Numbered from the stretch's first letter, positions 24,615 to 32,967 are shown. The stretch is 48,314 nucleotides of DNA from an uncultured Psychroserpens sp. (GCA_905479815.1 CAJQOA010000115.1:1-48314); one strand, 5' to 3'. A program made the numbers and translations. Notes: generated from the sequence alone by a model not told the origin.

Positions 24615-26575
24615 TAATCTCTATTCCCAAACTGCTCTCTGGCTTCGGTTTCTATATTCAATTGATTTATTCTAGAATCTACTTTTCGCTTGAAATCGGT
24701 ATCTGCAATAGTAGCTACGTTATCTAAATAACGAACAACTTCTTGTCGGCGAATTTCAGAAAAATCTAATCCTTTCATATTTCCTCGCATTAACTCCTGA
24801 AGCATATTAAACTTCGTTTCATAATCTTTCTTGAAATAGCTTTCAGGGTTTTCAAACCAGTCTTGTTCTAAATCAAAATCTGTTAAACGCAATGATACTG
24901 CACTCTGTATGTTTCTTACATCACGAGATGAGAAGAATGGAAATATCTTTTGAATCTCTTTATACAAATTAGCATAAAACAAGTGATCTGTAGATTTAAA
25001 CTGCTTCTCTATTTTGTCATACGCATCTAAAACACGCTCCTCAGTTGGTTTATCAGACACATTAAAAATCTCACCCATGTTCTTCGCTAAACCTTGATCT
25101 TGCAGGTATGTGTAATCATTTGGACCTTGCATATTAACAAAATCTGGCATTGTACTATCTAGTTTTCTCCACCATAAATGATCTTGATCTAAAAAATCAT
25201 GCTCTGTACGAGCACCATCAATTTTAAAACGTCCTTGTACTCTAGATATAACTGCTTTATCTAGCATCTCTGGTAAATTAGTGAATAACCCAATAGAACT
25301 ATTACCGTAATTAACTGCATAAGCACCTTCTGTATATCTCAAAAACACGCCTATTACTTCTTTTACACCTGCAGAAACTCCCTGAGCTGTACGTTCTTGC
25401 AAATTGTTTTCGGCATCATCTATTGGAGCAAAAATTAATTTACTTGGATCTCCTAAAGGCTTCATCCAATCTACCATTTTTTCTGCAGAACCACCTTGAA
25501 AGGTTGAAATCAACGTGTCTGGCATTGGGTGAAACAAAAATGGAATATCTAAATTATCTGAATGTTCTTTTAATCGGGTTGCTATAGCAGCAATCAACAT
25601 ACTTTTTCCAGTTCCCGGAATTCCGTAGCCCATAAATACTGGCATAAAACCACCTAGTTCTTGAAACGGATTCTTCTTAGCTTCAAAATCGTAGCTTAAC
25701 ATACGCTCAGTTAAACGACGAGCAAAATGCTTTGCATCTCTGTTACCTACAATTTGTTCAAACTGTATTTTATTAAATTCTACACTTTTTGCTGTGCCTT
25801 GAAAAACGTTATCCCAACCTGCAACTGCAAATTCTGAGTTTTCTAATTTATAGGTTCTATCTCCAATAGTCTCTGTGTACTCCAAACTACTCTTACGCAT
25901 TTGAATTTCAGCAATTAGCGCTTCAAAATACACCACTGTAAAATCAATAACATCCTTATCTGTTTTGATGATTTCTGGATGTCCTAAATATTTATCATAA
26001 TAAAACAACGCACATGAGATTCCTTTTAATGGCGACATTAAAGACACCTCAGGAATTCCTGCAAATTTGTTTTTCATGACGCTTAAATCATCTGAAGCAA
26101 CCGTTTTTAAGTCATGTAATATTTTATAAGACATGGCAAACAACATAAATGCTGTGCTTGTTTGCATTTTACTTTCATATTCGCGTTTTCCAGAATTATC
26201 TAAAGCTGATCTGTTTTCAGATAAACTAGATAAACCTGAAGAATCATAGAAACTGTCTTTTATCCAAATTCCTAAAGTGATGCCTTCTTGAACCGCATAA
26301 AGTGTTTGATTTAAATGAATTGGAATGGCGATAGACTCTGGTAGTAATCGTTTTTTAAGCTCTAAAATAGTTTTTGATACAGATGTAACATCGGTCCCTC
26401 CATTTCCTTTAGCGCGAGATAAATACAATAGTATAGACTCATCTTTGGCGTCTTTATCTTTGTTCTTTGCTCTCTGACCTTGCTCCCATTGGATACTTTT
26501 TATATAAGATGTTGCTTCATCACGAAGCATATCTAGTTCATTTTGTTTTATAGGAAATGTTGAGTTGTGTTCCAT
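24614..26575 (-). CDS. Classic-AAA-type ATPase
   Basis: The 653-aa protein has an N-terminal helical domain of about 300 residues not seen in common AAA proteins, then one AAA module. Walker A is GIPGTGKS (318-325). LISTFQGGSAEKMVDWM (355-371) parallels the pore-loop and GxSE region of p97/FtsH-type proteins, with aromatic F359. The Walker B region is LIFAPIDDAEN (380-390), with Asp where the catalytic Glu is expected. Sensor 1 and the arginine region, FTNLPEMLDKAVISRVQGRF (431-450), match the AAA second region of homology (N433, R445, R449). It probably forms a ring that threads or remodels a protein partner. Neighbours are a coiled-coil protein and several membrane proteins. Confidence 0.85.
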   Translation of the reverse strand: MEHNSTFPIKQNELDMLRDEATSYIKSIQWEQGQRAKNKDKDAKDESILLYLSRAKGNGGTDVTSVSKTILELKKRLLPESIAIPIHLNQTLYAVQEGITLGIWIKDSFYDSSGLSSLSENRSALDNSGKREYESKMQTSTAFMLFAMSYKILHDLKTVASDDLSVMKNKFAGIPEVSLMSPLKGISCALFYYDKYLGHPEIIKTDKDVIDFTVVYFEALIAEIQMRKSSLEYTETIGDRTYKLENSEFAVAGWDNVFQGTAKSVEFNKIQFEQIVGNRDAKHFARRLTERMLSYDFEAKKNPFQELGGFMPVFMGYGIPGTGKSMLIAAIATRLKEHSDNLDIPFLFHPMPDTLISTFQGGSAEKMVDWMKPLGDPSKLIFAPIDDAENNLQERTAQGVSAGVKEVIGVFLRYTEGAYAVNYGNSSIGLFTNLPEMLDKAVISRVQGRFKIDGARTEHDFLDQDHLWWRKLDSTMPDFVNMQGPNDYTYLQDQGLAKNMGEIFNVSDKPTEERVLDAYDKIEKQFKSTDHLFYANLYKEIQKIFPFFSSRDVRNIQSAVSLRLTDFDLEQDWFENPESYFKKDYETKFNMLQELMRGNMKGLDFSEIRRQEVVRYLDNVATIADTDFKRKVDSRINQLNIETEAREQFGNRD

Positions 26576-26653
26576 ATTTTATAGTCTTCAGTCTCTTCTG
26601 TAGTAAACAGACACTTAATCTGTTCTGTTTTCTTTATCTAAAACTGTATGTTA

Positions 26654-27700
26654 TTATTTTTTATTAATCTTGAGATCAGCAATTTGAATAGGCGCTTTCG
26701 CTAATTTATTCATAATCTCAGGTGTTTTATTATATAGTAATTGTATGATTCTATGTGGTGCAAAAACGTATCGTTGCCTAAATATAGCATCCCACTTTTG
26801 AAAGGTTTGTTTGCTAAAAAAACTACCTTCTTTAAATTCGCTTTTTGATTTGACTTCGTCAATCTTAAAAGAGATAGCATACGATTCTAATGGTATTGCT
26901 TTTTCTGCAATACCTTGTAAAACAGCATGTGTTACTTTATTCTCGTCTTTAGCGAATACATTATGTATAGGTCCTAAATCTACACGTTTTATAAGCTTAG
27001 GAAATAGTTTAGGGATACGTTTGTCAATCCCATAAGCCATTATATCTAGAGTCATTTCTCTATCAGCAACCGTTTTTAAAGCGTAGTAAATTTCATCTCT
27101 GTCTTTTAAAGGGCTTCCATCATAATCAAAATACATGTAGCAAATAAATGGTCTATTATGTGACACATCGTAAAAACTCCAACTTACCATAAACTCTCCA
27201 GAAGAACCTTGAGGTGCTTCTATAATTTTGCCTTGTACAAAACGATTGAATATGTATTCTTTTTTAGCAGATGTATAATAAACAATAGATGACGCTTGAA
27301 ATAATTTGCGTTTAGTAATTGGTTCTTTCTTTCGCAATAAAGTATCTAAGAATTCGTCTTTTAATACATCAACATTAGTAAGCCTACCTAAATAGTCATC
27401 ACGTAATTCTAAATCATTAAACAGATATCGAAACTCCAAATAATTTGGAAAACCAGAGTCTGTCAAATCTACCTTCATATTTTCTTCATCATCATACATG
27501 TACTTCACACGCATAGCTTCTATAGAATACAAGAGTAAATCTGAATATTGCTTAAACAATAAGATCTCCGTTTTCTCTAAAATTTGCTTTTGTTGTACAG
27601 CTACAATGAGCTCTTTAAGTGCAAAGTCTACCATTTTGTGGTAAAACACATACTGCTCTTTGGAGTCTAATATTGCAGAATCTAATGGTGTTACAATCAT
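26654..27700 (-). CDS. 348-aa soluble protein of the AAA-ATPase cluster
   Basis: Predicted cytosolic, no signal peptide. The first 160 residues are helical (FALKELIVAVQQKQILEKTE, LLLYSIEAMRVKYMYDDEE). A strand-rich centre follows (FMVSWSFYDVSHNRPFICYMY, then DYDGSPLKDRDEIY), then a helical C-terminus (FQKWDAIFRQRYVFAPHRII). No known domain or catalytic motif recognised. It sits between the 60-aa gene (22 nt) and the AAA ATPase (78 nt). Candidate adaptor or substrate-binding partner for the ATPase, by position only. Confidence 0.65.
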   Translation of the reverse strand: MIVTPLDSAILDSKEQYVFYHKMVDFALKELIVAVQQKQILEKTEILLFKQYSDLLLYSIEAMRVKYMYDDEENMKVDLTDSGFPNYLEFRYLFNDLELRDDYLGRLTNVDVLKDEFLDTLLRKKEPITKRKLFQASSIVYYTSAKKEYIFNRFVQGKIIEAPQGSSGEFMVSWSFYDVSHNRPFICYMYFDYDGSPLKDRDEIYYALKTVADREMTLDIMAYGIDKRIPKLFPKLIKRVDLGPIHNVFAKDENKVTHAVLQGIAEKAIPLESYAISFKIDEVKSKSEFKEGSFFSKQTFQKWDAIFRQRYVFAPHRIIQLLYNKTPEIMNKLAKAPIQIADLKINKK

Positions 27701-27722
27701 TTTTAGAATTGAAATCTTTAAT

Positions 27723-27905
27723 TTAAAAATTGAACTTCTCTTTACAAACGTGTGTATTCGTTGTTACTACAGTTGTTCCGCTATCTGAAGTCTTGATCTC
27801 TTGAATTTGAGAACATTCATGATGATCATTAGAATCTTTTATAAATAGGATTGCTATTACCGATACCAAAATTACCGTAATGGAAAAAAGTATTGTTTTT
27901 TTCAT
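27723..27905 (-). CDS. 60-aa membrane-anchored or exported peptide
   Basis: An N-terminal hydrophobic helix (about 4-23, TILFSITVILVSVIAILFI) precedes about 37 polar residues with two cysteines (HHECSQIQEI, THVCKEKFNF) and a Thr/Val-rich middle. It could be a single-pass protein with its tail in the periplasm, where the cysteines might pair, or a cleaved secreted peptide. It lies between the coiled-coil gene and the 348-aa gene, with a hairpin-rich leader. Function unknown. Confidence 0.6.
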   Translation of the reverse strand: MKKTILFSITVILVSVIAILFIKDSNDHHECSQIQEIKTSDSGTTVVTTNTHVCKEKFNF

Positions 27906-27956
27906 AACTGTTTATTTTTAGTTTGAGTAAGTAATTGACTTAGGCGTTTGTTGAAT

Positions 27957-27971
27957 CTCGTCAAAGACGAG
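27957..27971 (-). repeat. Small hairpin in the leader of the 60-aa gene
   Basis: CTCGTC-AAA-GACGAG, a GC-richer 6-bp stem with a 3-nt loop. It lies just downstream (in transcription) of the larger inverted repeat. Confidence 0.6.
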
Positions 27972-27980
27972 CGACTGCTT

Positions 27981-28025
27981 ATAGCTTAACCTAATTTTGC
28001 CATTAGCACAATTAGGTTAAGCTAT
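27981..28025 (-). repeat. Perfect 16-bp inverted repeat after the coiled-coil gene
   Basis: Arms ATAGCTTAACCTAATT (27981-27996) and AATTAGGTTAAGCTAT (28010-28025) around a 13-nt loop, starting 7 nt after the coiled-coil stop codon. In the transcription direction (minus) there is no T-run after the stem, so it is not a standard terminator. It looks like a 3'-end stabilising or attenuating structure that would let the first gene be expressed more than the rest. Confidence 0.75.
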
Positions 28026-28032
28026 CATTAAA

Positions 28033-29379
28033 TTATCCTAATAAATCGTCGTCGTTAGATTCTGGCTTTGGTTCTCCTTCTGGTTCTTCTCCTCCATCTC
28101 CTGAAGGTGCGTTAGCATCTGCAGCATAGTAATCTTCAAAAATTTCTTTCATATCGATACCATAACGCTCAGCAAAATTCTTTTGAATAGACTTATCTTT
28201 TTCACGAATTTCTTGTAAAGCCTCTGCATAACTACCATAAACACCTTGCATCACTTTCTCATGAACTGGAATATTATCCATCATTTCCTGACGTGCTTTA
28301 GCACTTGCAGTATGCATTGATGCTAATGTTTCACCAATATGCTCATCTGTCTTAACACCTAAATGTTCTAAAATAGCTGCAAATTCTTGATCTGTACGTG
28401 CTTTTAAAGCCACGATATAACCATCATAATATTTAAGACGCTCATCTGTATCACTCTTTAATTTTGCACGATGTGTTTGTAAGTTACTACGTAATGATGT
28501 TAATACTTTGATCGTTAAATTATGCTTGTGTACAAAACTATCTTTTGAAGCAGCAAGGGTTGTATAAGCATTTTTAAGACCTTCTAACTCTTCTACTTTT
28601 TGTTCTAATGTTGTGACTTTACTTAAGGCTTCAGAATATTCTGTGGATTGCTTATCTGCAACTTCTTCTAAAGCTTGACGTGCTTGTTTAAGCAGTGCAT
28701 ATTGTTCTTCTAGTTTATCTTCGACTTCTTTCTTCTTTTGAAGCGCCTTAGTATGATTATTACTCGCTTCTACGATTGCAGTCTTTAAACTTTCTTCAAC
28801 TTCTTTAATTTCAATTTCTCTATCTTTTAAGCGCTTAACAGCTGCCTGACTTTTAAAAGACAACTCATTTAAGAGTGTTTGTACATCTGCCGTTTCAATA
28901 CGTTGCTGAAACATAGCTTTTGCTTCATTATCTGCTGCATCACGAACTTTTTGAGCATCTTTCAGCTCTTGTTCTGCTGTTTTAATTTTTCCTTTTCTTC
29001 CAAAAAGGTTATTCCAAAATGTATCTGGCTTTGCATTAGCGTCTTCCAATTCTACTTTTGCACGCTCTAAACGTTTGATAGCGTCATCAATGATTTTTTG
29101 CTCACCTGCGTTTAATGCAGAGAAACCTTCAAACATAATTCCAACCTCATCTTGATAATCTGTCAAATCTTTAATCGCATCTAATAATGTAGAACGATCT
29201 TTCTCTGCCATATCAACAACATTGTCTAATGTAGCATTTAAGATTTTTTGACGACTCTCTGGATCATCTTCTTGAGCAAGCTTTGACTTCATTTGGTCAA
29301 TAGCTTTCCCCCAATTAACATCTACTTTTTCAGTTTTTTCGTTGGAACTTGTTTCTAATAAATCAAAATCATCAGACAT
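28033..29379 (-). CDS. 448-aa coiled-coil protein, first gene of the AAA-ATPase cluster
   Basis: Soluble, extremely helical and charged. Long heptad stretches run from about residue 90 to 310 (DDAIKRLERAKVELEDANAK; KEVEDKLEEQYALLKQARQA; KVTTLEQKVEELEGLKNAYT). A more compact helical part follows (HTASAKARQEMMDNIPVHE), then an acidic Gly/Pro/Glu-rich tail (PSGDGGEEPEGEPKPESNDD). No signal peptide or membrane helix, so cytosolic or peripheral on the inner membrane. Such proteins are often auto-named microtubule-binding, which is meaningless here. By position it is the likely filament, scaffold or substrate of the AAA ATPase. A TelA-like relation was considered but no TelA motif was seen. Confidence 0.7.
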   Translation of the reverse strand: MSDDFDLLETSSNEKTEKVDVNWGKAIDQMKSKLAQEDDPESRQKILNATLDNVVDMAEKDRSTLLDAIKDLTDYQDEVGIMFEGFSALNAGEQKIIDDAIKRLERAKVELEDANAKPDTFWNNLFGRKGKIKTAEQELKDAQKVRDAADNEAKAMFQQRIETADVQTLLNELSFKSQAAVKRLKDREIEIKEVEESLKTAIVEASNNHTKALQKKKEVEDKLEEQYALLKQARQALEEVADKQSTEYSEALSKVTTLEQKVEELEGLKNAYTTLAASKDSFVHKHNLTIKVLTSLRSNLQTHRAKLKSDTDERLKYYDGYIVALKARTDQEFAAILEHLGVKTDEHIGETLASMHTASAKARQEMMDNIPVHEKVMQGVYGSYAEALQEIREKDKSIQKNFAERYGIDMKEIFEDYYAADANAPSGDGGEEPEGEPKPESNDDDLLG

Positions 29380-29552
29380 ATTTATGTTGTGTATTAAAGT
29401 TGAACAATATTTAGGACTAGCAATTTCGTTAAAAAATCTGATTTTATAAACATAAACTACCTAAAATATATGTAGTAAAAGGTAATGTTTTGTTACAAAC
29501 TATTTTCGTAAATCAATTGTTATTACCTTTAGATTCTTAAAATATATAGATT

Positions 29553-30353
29553 ATGAAATATTCGTATTTACTATTGCTATCGTTGTGTTTAACAATTTCA
29601 TCTTGTAAAATAGATGCAAAAAAACAATCAACAGATAGCATAGGAACTAGTACAAAGGATTTAATTGCTGAAACATCTACAGAAGAAAAAAAACTAATTA
29701 TAAACCCAATAACACATGCTACTATGGTGTTATCTTATGATAATTACGATATTTATGTTGATCCAACAGGAGGACCTGAAGCTTTTAATGGTCTTTCTGC
29801 TCCAGAAATTGTCCTCATCACAGATATTCATGGAGATCATATGGATTTTGAAACCTTAACAGCATTAGATCTATCTAATACTACTGTAATTGCTCCTAAA
29901 GCTGTAGTTGATAAATTTCCGAAGGGTTTAAAATTAGGAACTTCTGTAACTCTAAATAATGGTGATTCTATTACGATAAACGGACATTCATTTGAAGCTA
30001 TCCCAATGTATAACTTGCGTGAAGAAGCTCTTAAATTTCATTCAAAAGGACGAGGAAATGGTTATGTCTTAACAATTAATGACGAACGTATCTATATTTC
30101 TGGTGATACAGAAGATATACCAGAAATGAGAGCTCTAGAGAATATTGATAAAGCTTTTGTTTGTATGAATTTACCATACACTATGACTGTTGAAAGTGCT
30201 GTTAATGCTGTATTAGAGTTTAAACCAAAGCAGGTTTATCCTTATCATTATAGAGGAACAGAAGGTTTTAGTGACGTAGAAAACTTCAAAACACTTGTAA
30301 ATCAAGGAGATGAAAGTATTAAAGTCGTTCAATTAGAATGGTATAAACAATAG
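29553..30353 (+). CDS. MBL-fold metal-dependent hydrolase, lipoprotein
   Basis: This 266-aa protein has a lipoprotein signal peptide ending in a lipobox (TISSC, about residues 14-18), so it is membrane-anchored in the envelope. The metallo-beta-lactamase fold shows in the metal motif TDIHGDHMDF (HxHxDH-like, with Ile-His-Gly), YISGDTEDIPEM carrying a metal-bridging Asp, and the late histidine in YPYHYRG. It belongs to the UlaG-like branch of small hydrolases. The substrate is unknown. It is divergent from the coiled-coil gene and monocistronic. Confidence 0.88.
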   Translation: MKYSYLLLLSLCLTISSCKIDAKKQSTDSIGTSTKDLIAETSTEEKKLIINPITHATMVLSYDNYDIYVDPTGGPEAFNGLSAPEIVLITDIHGDHMDFETLTALDLSNTTVIAPKAVVDKFPKGLKLGTSVTLNNGDSITINGHSFEAIPMYNLREEALKFHSKGRGNGYVLTINDERIYISGDTEDIPEMRALENIDKAFVCMNLPYTMTVESAVNAVLEFKPKQVYPYHYRGTEGFSDVENFKTLVNQGDESIKVVQLEWYKQ

Positions 30354-30445
30354 ACTTATTAACTATTTGCGTAAGAATGTTCATAAGTTTTACCGATAAA
30401 GTGTGATTTTTTTCAGATAAAGTGCATTTGTTCTAATATATTTTG

Positions 30446-30453
30446 TACATTTG
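30446..30453 (+). promoter_or_regulatory. Candidate -7 promoter element
   Basis: TACATTTG matches TAnnTTTG and lies 28 nt before the 76-aa gene. An upstream TTTG (30427-30430) is 15 nt away, shorter than the usual spacing. Confidence 0.5.
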
Positions 30454-30481
30454 AATTCCAAATCATTTTAAACCTAGCACA

Positions 30482-30712
30482 ATGCTAATTACTTATAACT
30501 CAAATATTTCACTTGTAAGCACGATGCAACTCACCATTGTTCTCATCGTCACAGCTTCTATATTCTTAGTATTTATTGCTGTTGCAATTATTAAGATGTA
30601 CAAATTGAAAGCAGAAAACAAAAAATTGTTAGATAACAGTTTTTATAAAACTGATGTAGATAAGAATTATCAAGATTTCACTGAAAGTCATTTGTACGAT
30701 AATAACAACTAG
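30482..30712 (+). CDS. Small single-pass membrane protein (76 aa)
   Basis: Transmembrane helix about residues 17-38 (LTIVLIVTASIFLVFIAVAII), followed by a basic juxtamembrane helix, KMYKLKAENKKLLDN, and a polar tail. The start could instead be M15 (MQLTIVL). The juxtamembrane part strongly resembles that of the next ORF (YKVQKLKKENENLKK), suggesting duplicated or co-functioning small proteins. A short gap to the next ORF implies one transcript. Function unknown. Confidence 0.6.
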   Translation: MLITYNSNISLVSTMQLTIVLIVTASIFLVFIAVAIIKMYKLKAENKKLLDNSFYKTDVDKNYQDFTESHLYDNNN

Positions 30713-30716
30713 TGGT

Positions 30717-30878
30717 ATGAACGAAGAGATTCTTATGGATGAAAGTCTATCAAAGATGACAACAATCTTAGCCATAGCATTAATTACTATTATAATTTTG
30801 TTGGCATTGAATCTTTATAAAGTTCAAAAGCTGAAGAAAGAAAACGAAAATCTTAAGAAACAAATACATAAACAATAA
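30717..30878 (+). CDS. Tiny single-pass membrane protein (53 aa)
   Basis: A 53-codon ORF starting 4 nt after the previous stop, short enough to be missed by most gene finders. It reads MNEEILMDESLSK, then a hydrophobic helix (TILAIALITIIILLALNLY, about 16-34), then a Lys/Glu coiled-coil-like end (KVQKLKKENENLKKQIHKQ). A terminator sits immediately after. Coding is supported by the clean membrane pattern, the tight spacing and the resemblance to its upstream neighbour. An internal ATG at codon 7 is possible. Confidence 0.6.
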   Translation: MNEEILMDESLSKMTTILAIALITIIILLALNLYKVQKLKKENENLKKQIHKQ

Positions 30879-30880
30879 AA

Positions 30881-30906
30881 AGAGCCAGCAAATGCTGGCT
30901 CTTTTT
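30881..30906. terminator. Bidirectional terminator
   Basis: AGAGCCAGC-AAAT-GCTGGCTCT with flanking A and T runs. It serves the small-protein pair (plus) and ettA (minus). Confidence 0.92.
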
Positions 30907-30946
30907 ATTGTAATCTACTTTTGGTTTGATAGATCTATTACTTAGA

Positions 30947-32638
30947 TTATCTCACCAATTTTTTATATTTAATTCGCTTCGGCATTAAATCTCCACCCAA
31001 ACGTTTTTTCTTATTCTCTTCATAATCTGAGAAACTACCTTCAAAGAAATAGACTTGACTATCACCTTCAAAAGCTAAGATGTGTGTACAAATACGATCT
31101 AAAAACCATCTGTCGTGAGAAATAACTACTGCACAACCAGCAAAGTTCTCTAAACCTTCTTCTAAAGCTCTTAATGTATTAACATCAAGATCATTAGTAG
31201 GTTCATCTAAAAGTAATACATTACCTTCTTCTTTAAGAGTCATGGCTAAATGTAAACGGTTACGCTCACCTCCAGATAACAATTTAACAGCTTTGTTTTG
31301 TTCGCTACCAGAGAAATTAAAGCGACTTAAATACGCTCTTGAATTCACTTGCTTTCCTCCCATCATCACCATCTCTTGCTCATCACTAAAGTTTTGCCAG
31401 ATTGACTTTTCAGGATCTATATTAGAATGTTTTTGATCAACATAAGCCAGTTTAGCTGTTTCACCAACTTTAAACTCACCTTTATCTGGAGTTTCTTCTC
31501 CCATAATCATGCGGAAAATAGTAGTTTTACCCGCACCATTAGGTCCAATAACTCCTACAATACCTGCTTGTGGCAAATTGAAATTTAAATCTTCGTACAA
31601 TAATTTATCATCATAACCTTTACTAACACCTATGGCTTCAATAACATTAGTCCCTAAACGAGGACCATTAGGTATGTAGATTTCTAGTTTTTCATCAAGC
31701 TGCTTTTGATCTTGACTCATTAATTTATCGTAGTTATTCAAACGTGCTTTTTGTTTAGATTGACGTCCTTTAGCTCCTTGACGTACCCATTCTAACTCAC
31801 GTTCTAATGTCTTTTGGCGTTTTGAAGCAGTCTTACTTTCTTGAGCCATACGTTTAGATTTTTGATCTAACCATGACGAGTAATTCCCTTTCCAAGGAAT
31901 ACCTTCTCCTCTATCAAGTTCTAAAATCCATCCAGCAACATTATCTAAAAAGTATCTATCGTGAGTTACTGCGATTACTGTTCCTTTGTATTGTGCTAAG
32001 TGATGCTCTAACCAATGTACAGATTCGGCATCCAAGTGGTTGGTAGGCTCATCTAATAGTAATACATCTGGTTCTTGAAGTAATAGTCTACAAAGTGCAA
32101 CACGACGACGTTCACCACCAGAAAGTACACCAATTTTCTTATCACCATCTGGAGTACGTAACGCATCCATAGCTATTTCTAATTTGGTATCTAACTCCCA
32201 AGCATTTGCTGCATCAATCTCATCTTGAAGCACAGCTTGCCTATCCATTAACTTTTGCATTTTATCTGCATCAGAATACACTTCTTCAAGACCAAACATG
32301 TCATTGATTTTATTGTACTCATCAAGAATAGCTACTGTCTCAGCTGCACCTTCACGAACAATTTCCATAACTGTTTTCTCATCATCTAATTGTGGTTCTT
32401 GTTCTAAAAACCCTACAGAATAATCTTGCAAGAAGGTAACATCACCTTGAAAGTTCTTATCGACTCCTGCTATAATTTTAAGCAAAGTAGACTTACCAGA
32501 ACCGTTTAAACCAAGGATTCCAATTTTTGCTCCATAAAAGAAGCTTAAGTATATATTTTTTAAAACTGGAGTTTGTGCACTTTGAAATGTCTTAGTTAAA
32601 CCAGACATTGAAAATATTACTTTTTTATCGTCACTCAT
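30947..32638 (-). CDS. ettA: Energy-dependent translational throttle protein EttA
   Basis: Ribosome-associated ABC-F ATPase that binds the E site and gates the first elongation step according to the ATP/ADP ratio. It has 563 aa and two ABC modules without membrane domains: Walker A GLNGSGKST near the N-terminus and GPNGAGKTT in the second half, with signatures LSGGERRR and LSGGERNR, each followed by LLLDEPTN. A linker rich in charged residues and the arm-containing module fit EttA rather than Uup. It is downstream of a small membrane gene and shares a terminator with the convergent gene pair. Confidence 0.95.
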   Translation of the reverse strand: MSDDKKVIFSMSGLTKTFQSAQTPVLKNIYLSFFYGAKIGILGLNGSGKSTLLKIIAGVDKNFQGDVTFLQDYSVGFLEQEPQLDDEKTVMEIVREGAAETVAILDEYNKINDMFGLEEVYSDADKMQKLMDRQAVLQDEIDAANAWELDTKLEIAMDALRTPDGDKKIGVLSGGERRRVALCRLLLQEPDVLLLDEPTNHLDAESVHWLEHHLAQYKGTVIAVTHDRYFLDNVAGWILELDRGEGIPWKGNYSSWLDQKSKRMAQESKTASKRQKTLERELEWVRQGAKGRQSKQKARLNNYDKLMSQDQKQLDEKLEIYIPNGPRLGTNVIEAIGVSKGYDDKLLYEDLNFNLPQAGIVGVIGPNGAGKTTIFRMIMGEETPDKGEFKVGETAKLAYVDQKHSNIDPEKSIWQNFSDEQEMVMMGGKQVNSRAYLSRFNFSGSEQNKAVKLLSGGERNRLHLAMTLKEEGNVLLLDEPTNDLDVNTLRALEEGLENFAGCAVVISHDRWFLDRICTHILAFEGDSQVYFFEGSFSDYEENKKKRLGGDLMPKRIKYKKLVR

Positions 32639-32706
32639 AGTATTGTTGAATTGTTGAGTTGTTTATTGTTTTTGTTTTAGCTATTTGATAACTGAATTTG
32701 CAGAAA

Positions 32707-32889
32707 CTACATTCTACCTTTGAGCGCATTAAACACCCAAGCTATACAGAAAAATCCGCCACCAACAGCCGCAAATCCCCAACCAGCTACGTCATCATAT
32801 CTAAATGCTCCTAAGCCAATTAAACATAATCCTACTATTATCATAATTGTGGTAGCCCAAGCTAATACTGTATTTTTATTCATTGCCAT
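32707..32889 (-). CDS. Small two-TM membrane protein (60 aa)
   Basis: MAMNKNTVLAWATTIMIIVG opens the first transmembrane helix (about 8-28). A second helix covers about 37-55 (FAAVGGGFFCIAWVFNAL). A conserved-looking glycine-rich loop joins them (GAFRYDDVAGWG). M3 is an alternative start. This resembles a flavobacterial family of uncharacterised small membrane proteins. It lies 68 nt upstream of ettA and could share its transcript. Confidence 0.65.
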   Translation of the reverse strand: MAMNKNTVLAWATTIMIIVGLCLIGLGAFRYDDVAGWGFAAVGGGFFCIAWVFNALKGRM

Positions 32890-32938
32890 AATTCAATTTT
32901 TTTTTAAAGGGAAATACAAATATCGCATTTTTTAAACA

Positions 32939-32967
32939 AAAAAGCATCCCATTGCGGAATGCTTTTT
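32939..32967 (-). terminator. Terminator of the pirin transcript
   Basis: Arms AAAAAGCAT and ATGCTTTTT around a short GC-containing centre, 25 nt after the end of the 238-aa pirin gene in the minus direction. Confidence 0.7.

Noticed and set aside
28033-29379. TelA (tellurite/toxic-anion resistance) identity for the coiled-coil protein
   Set aside because: Similar helical, charged composition, but no recognisable TelA motif and no Ter-cluster genes nearby.
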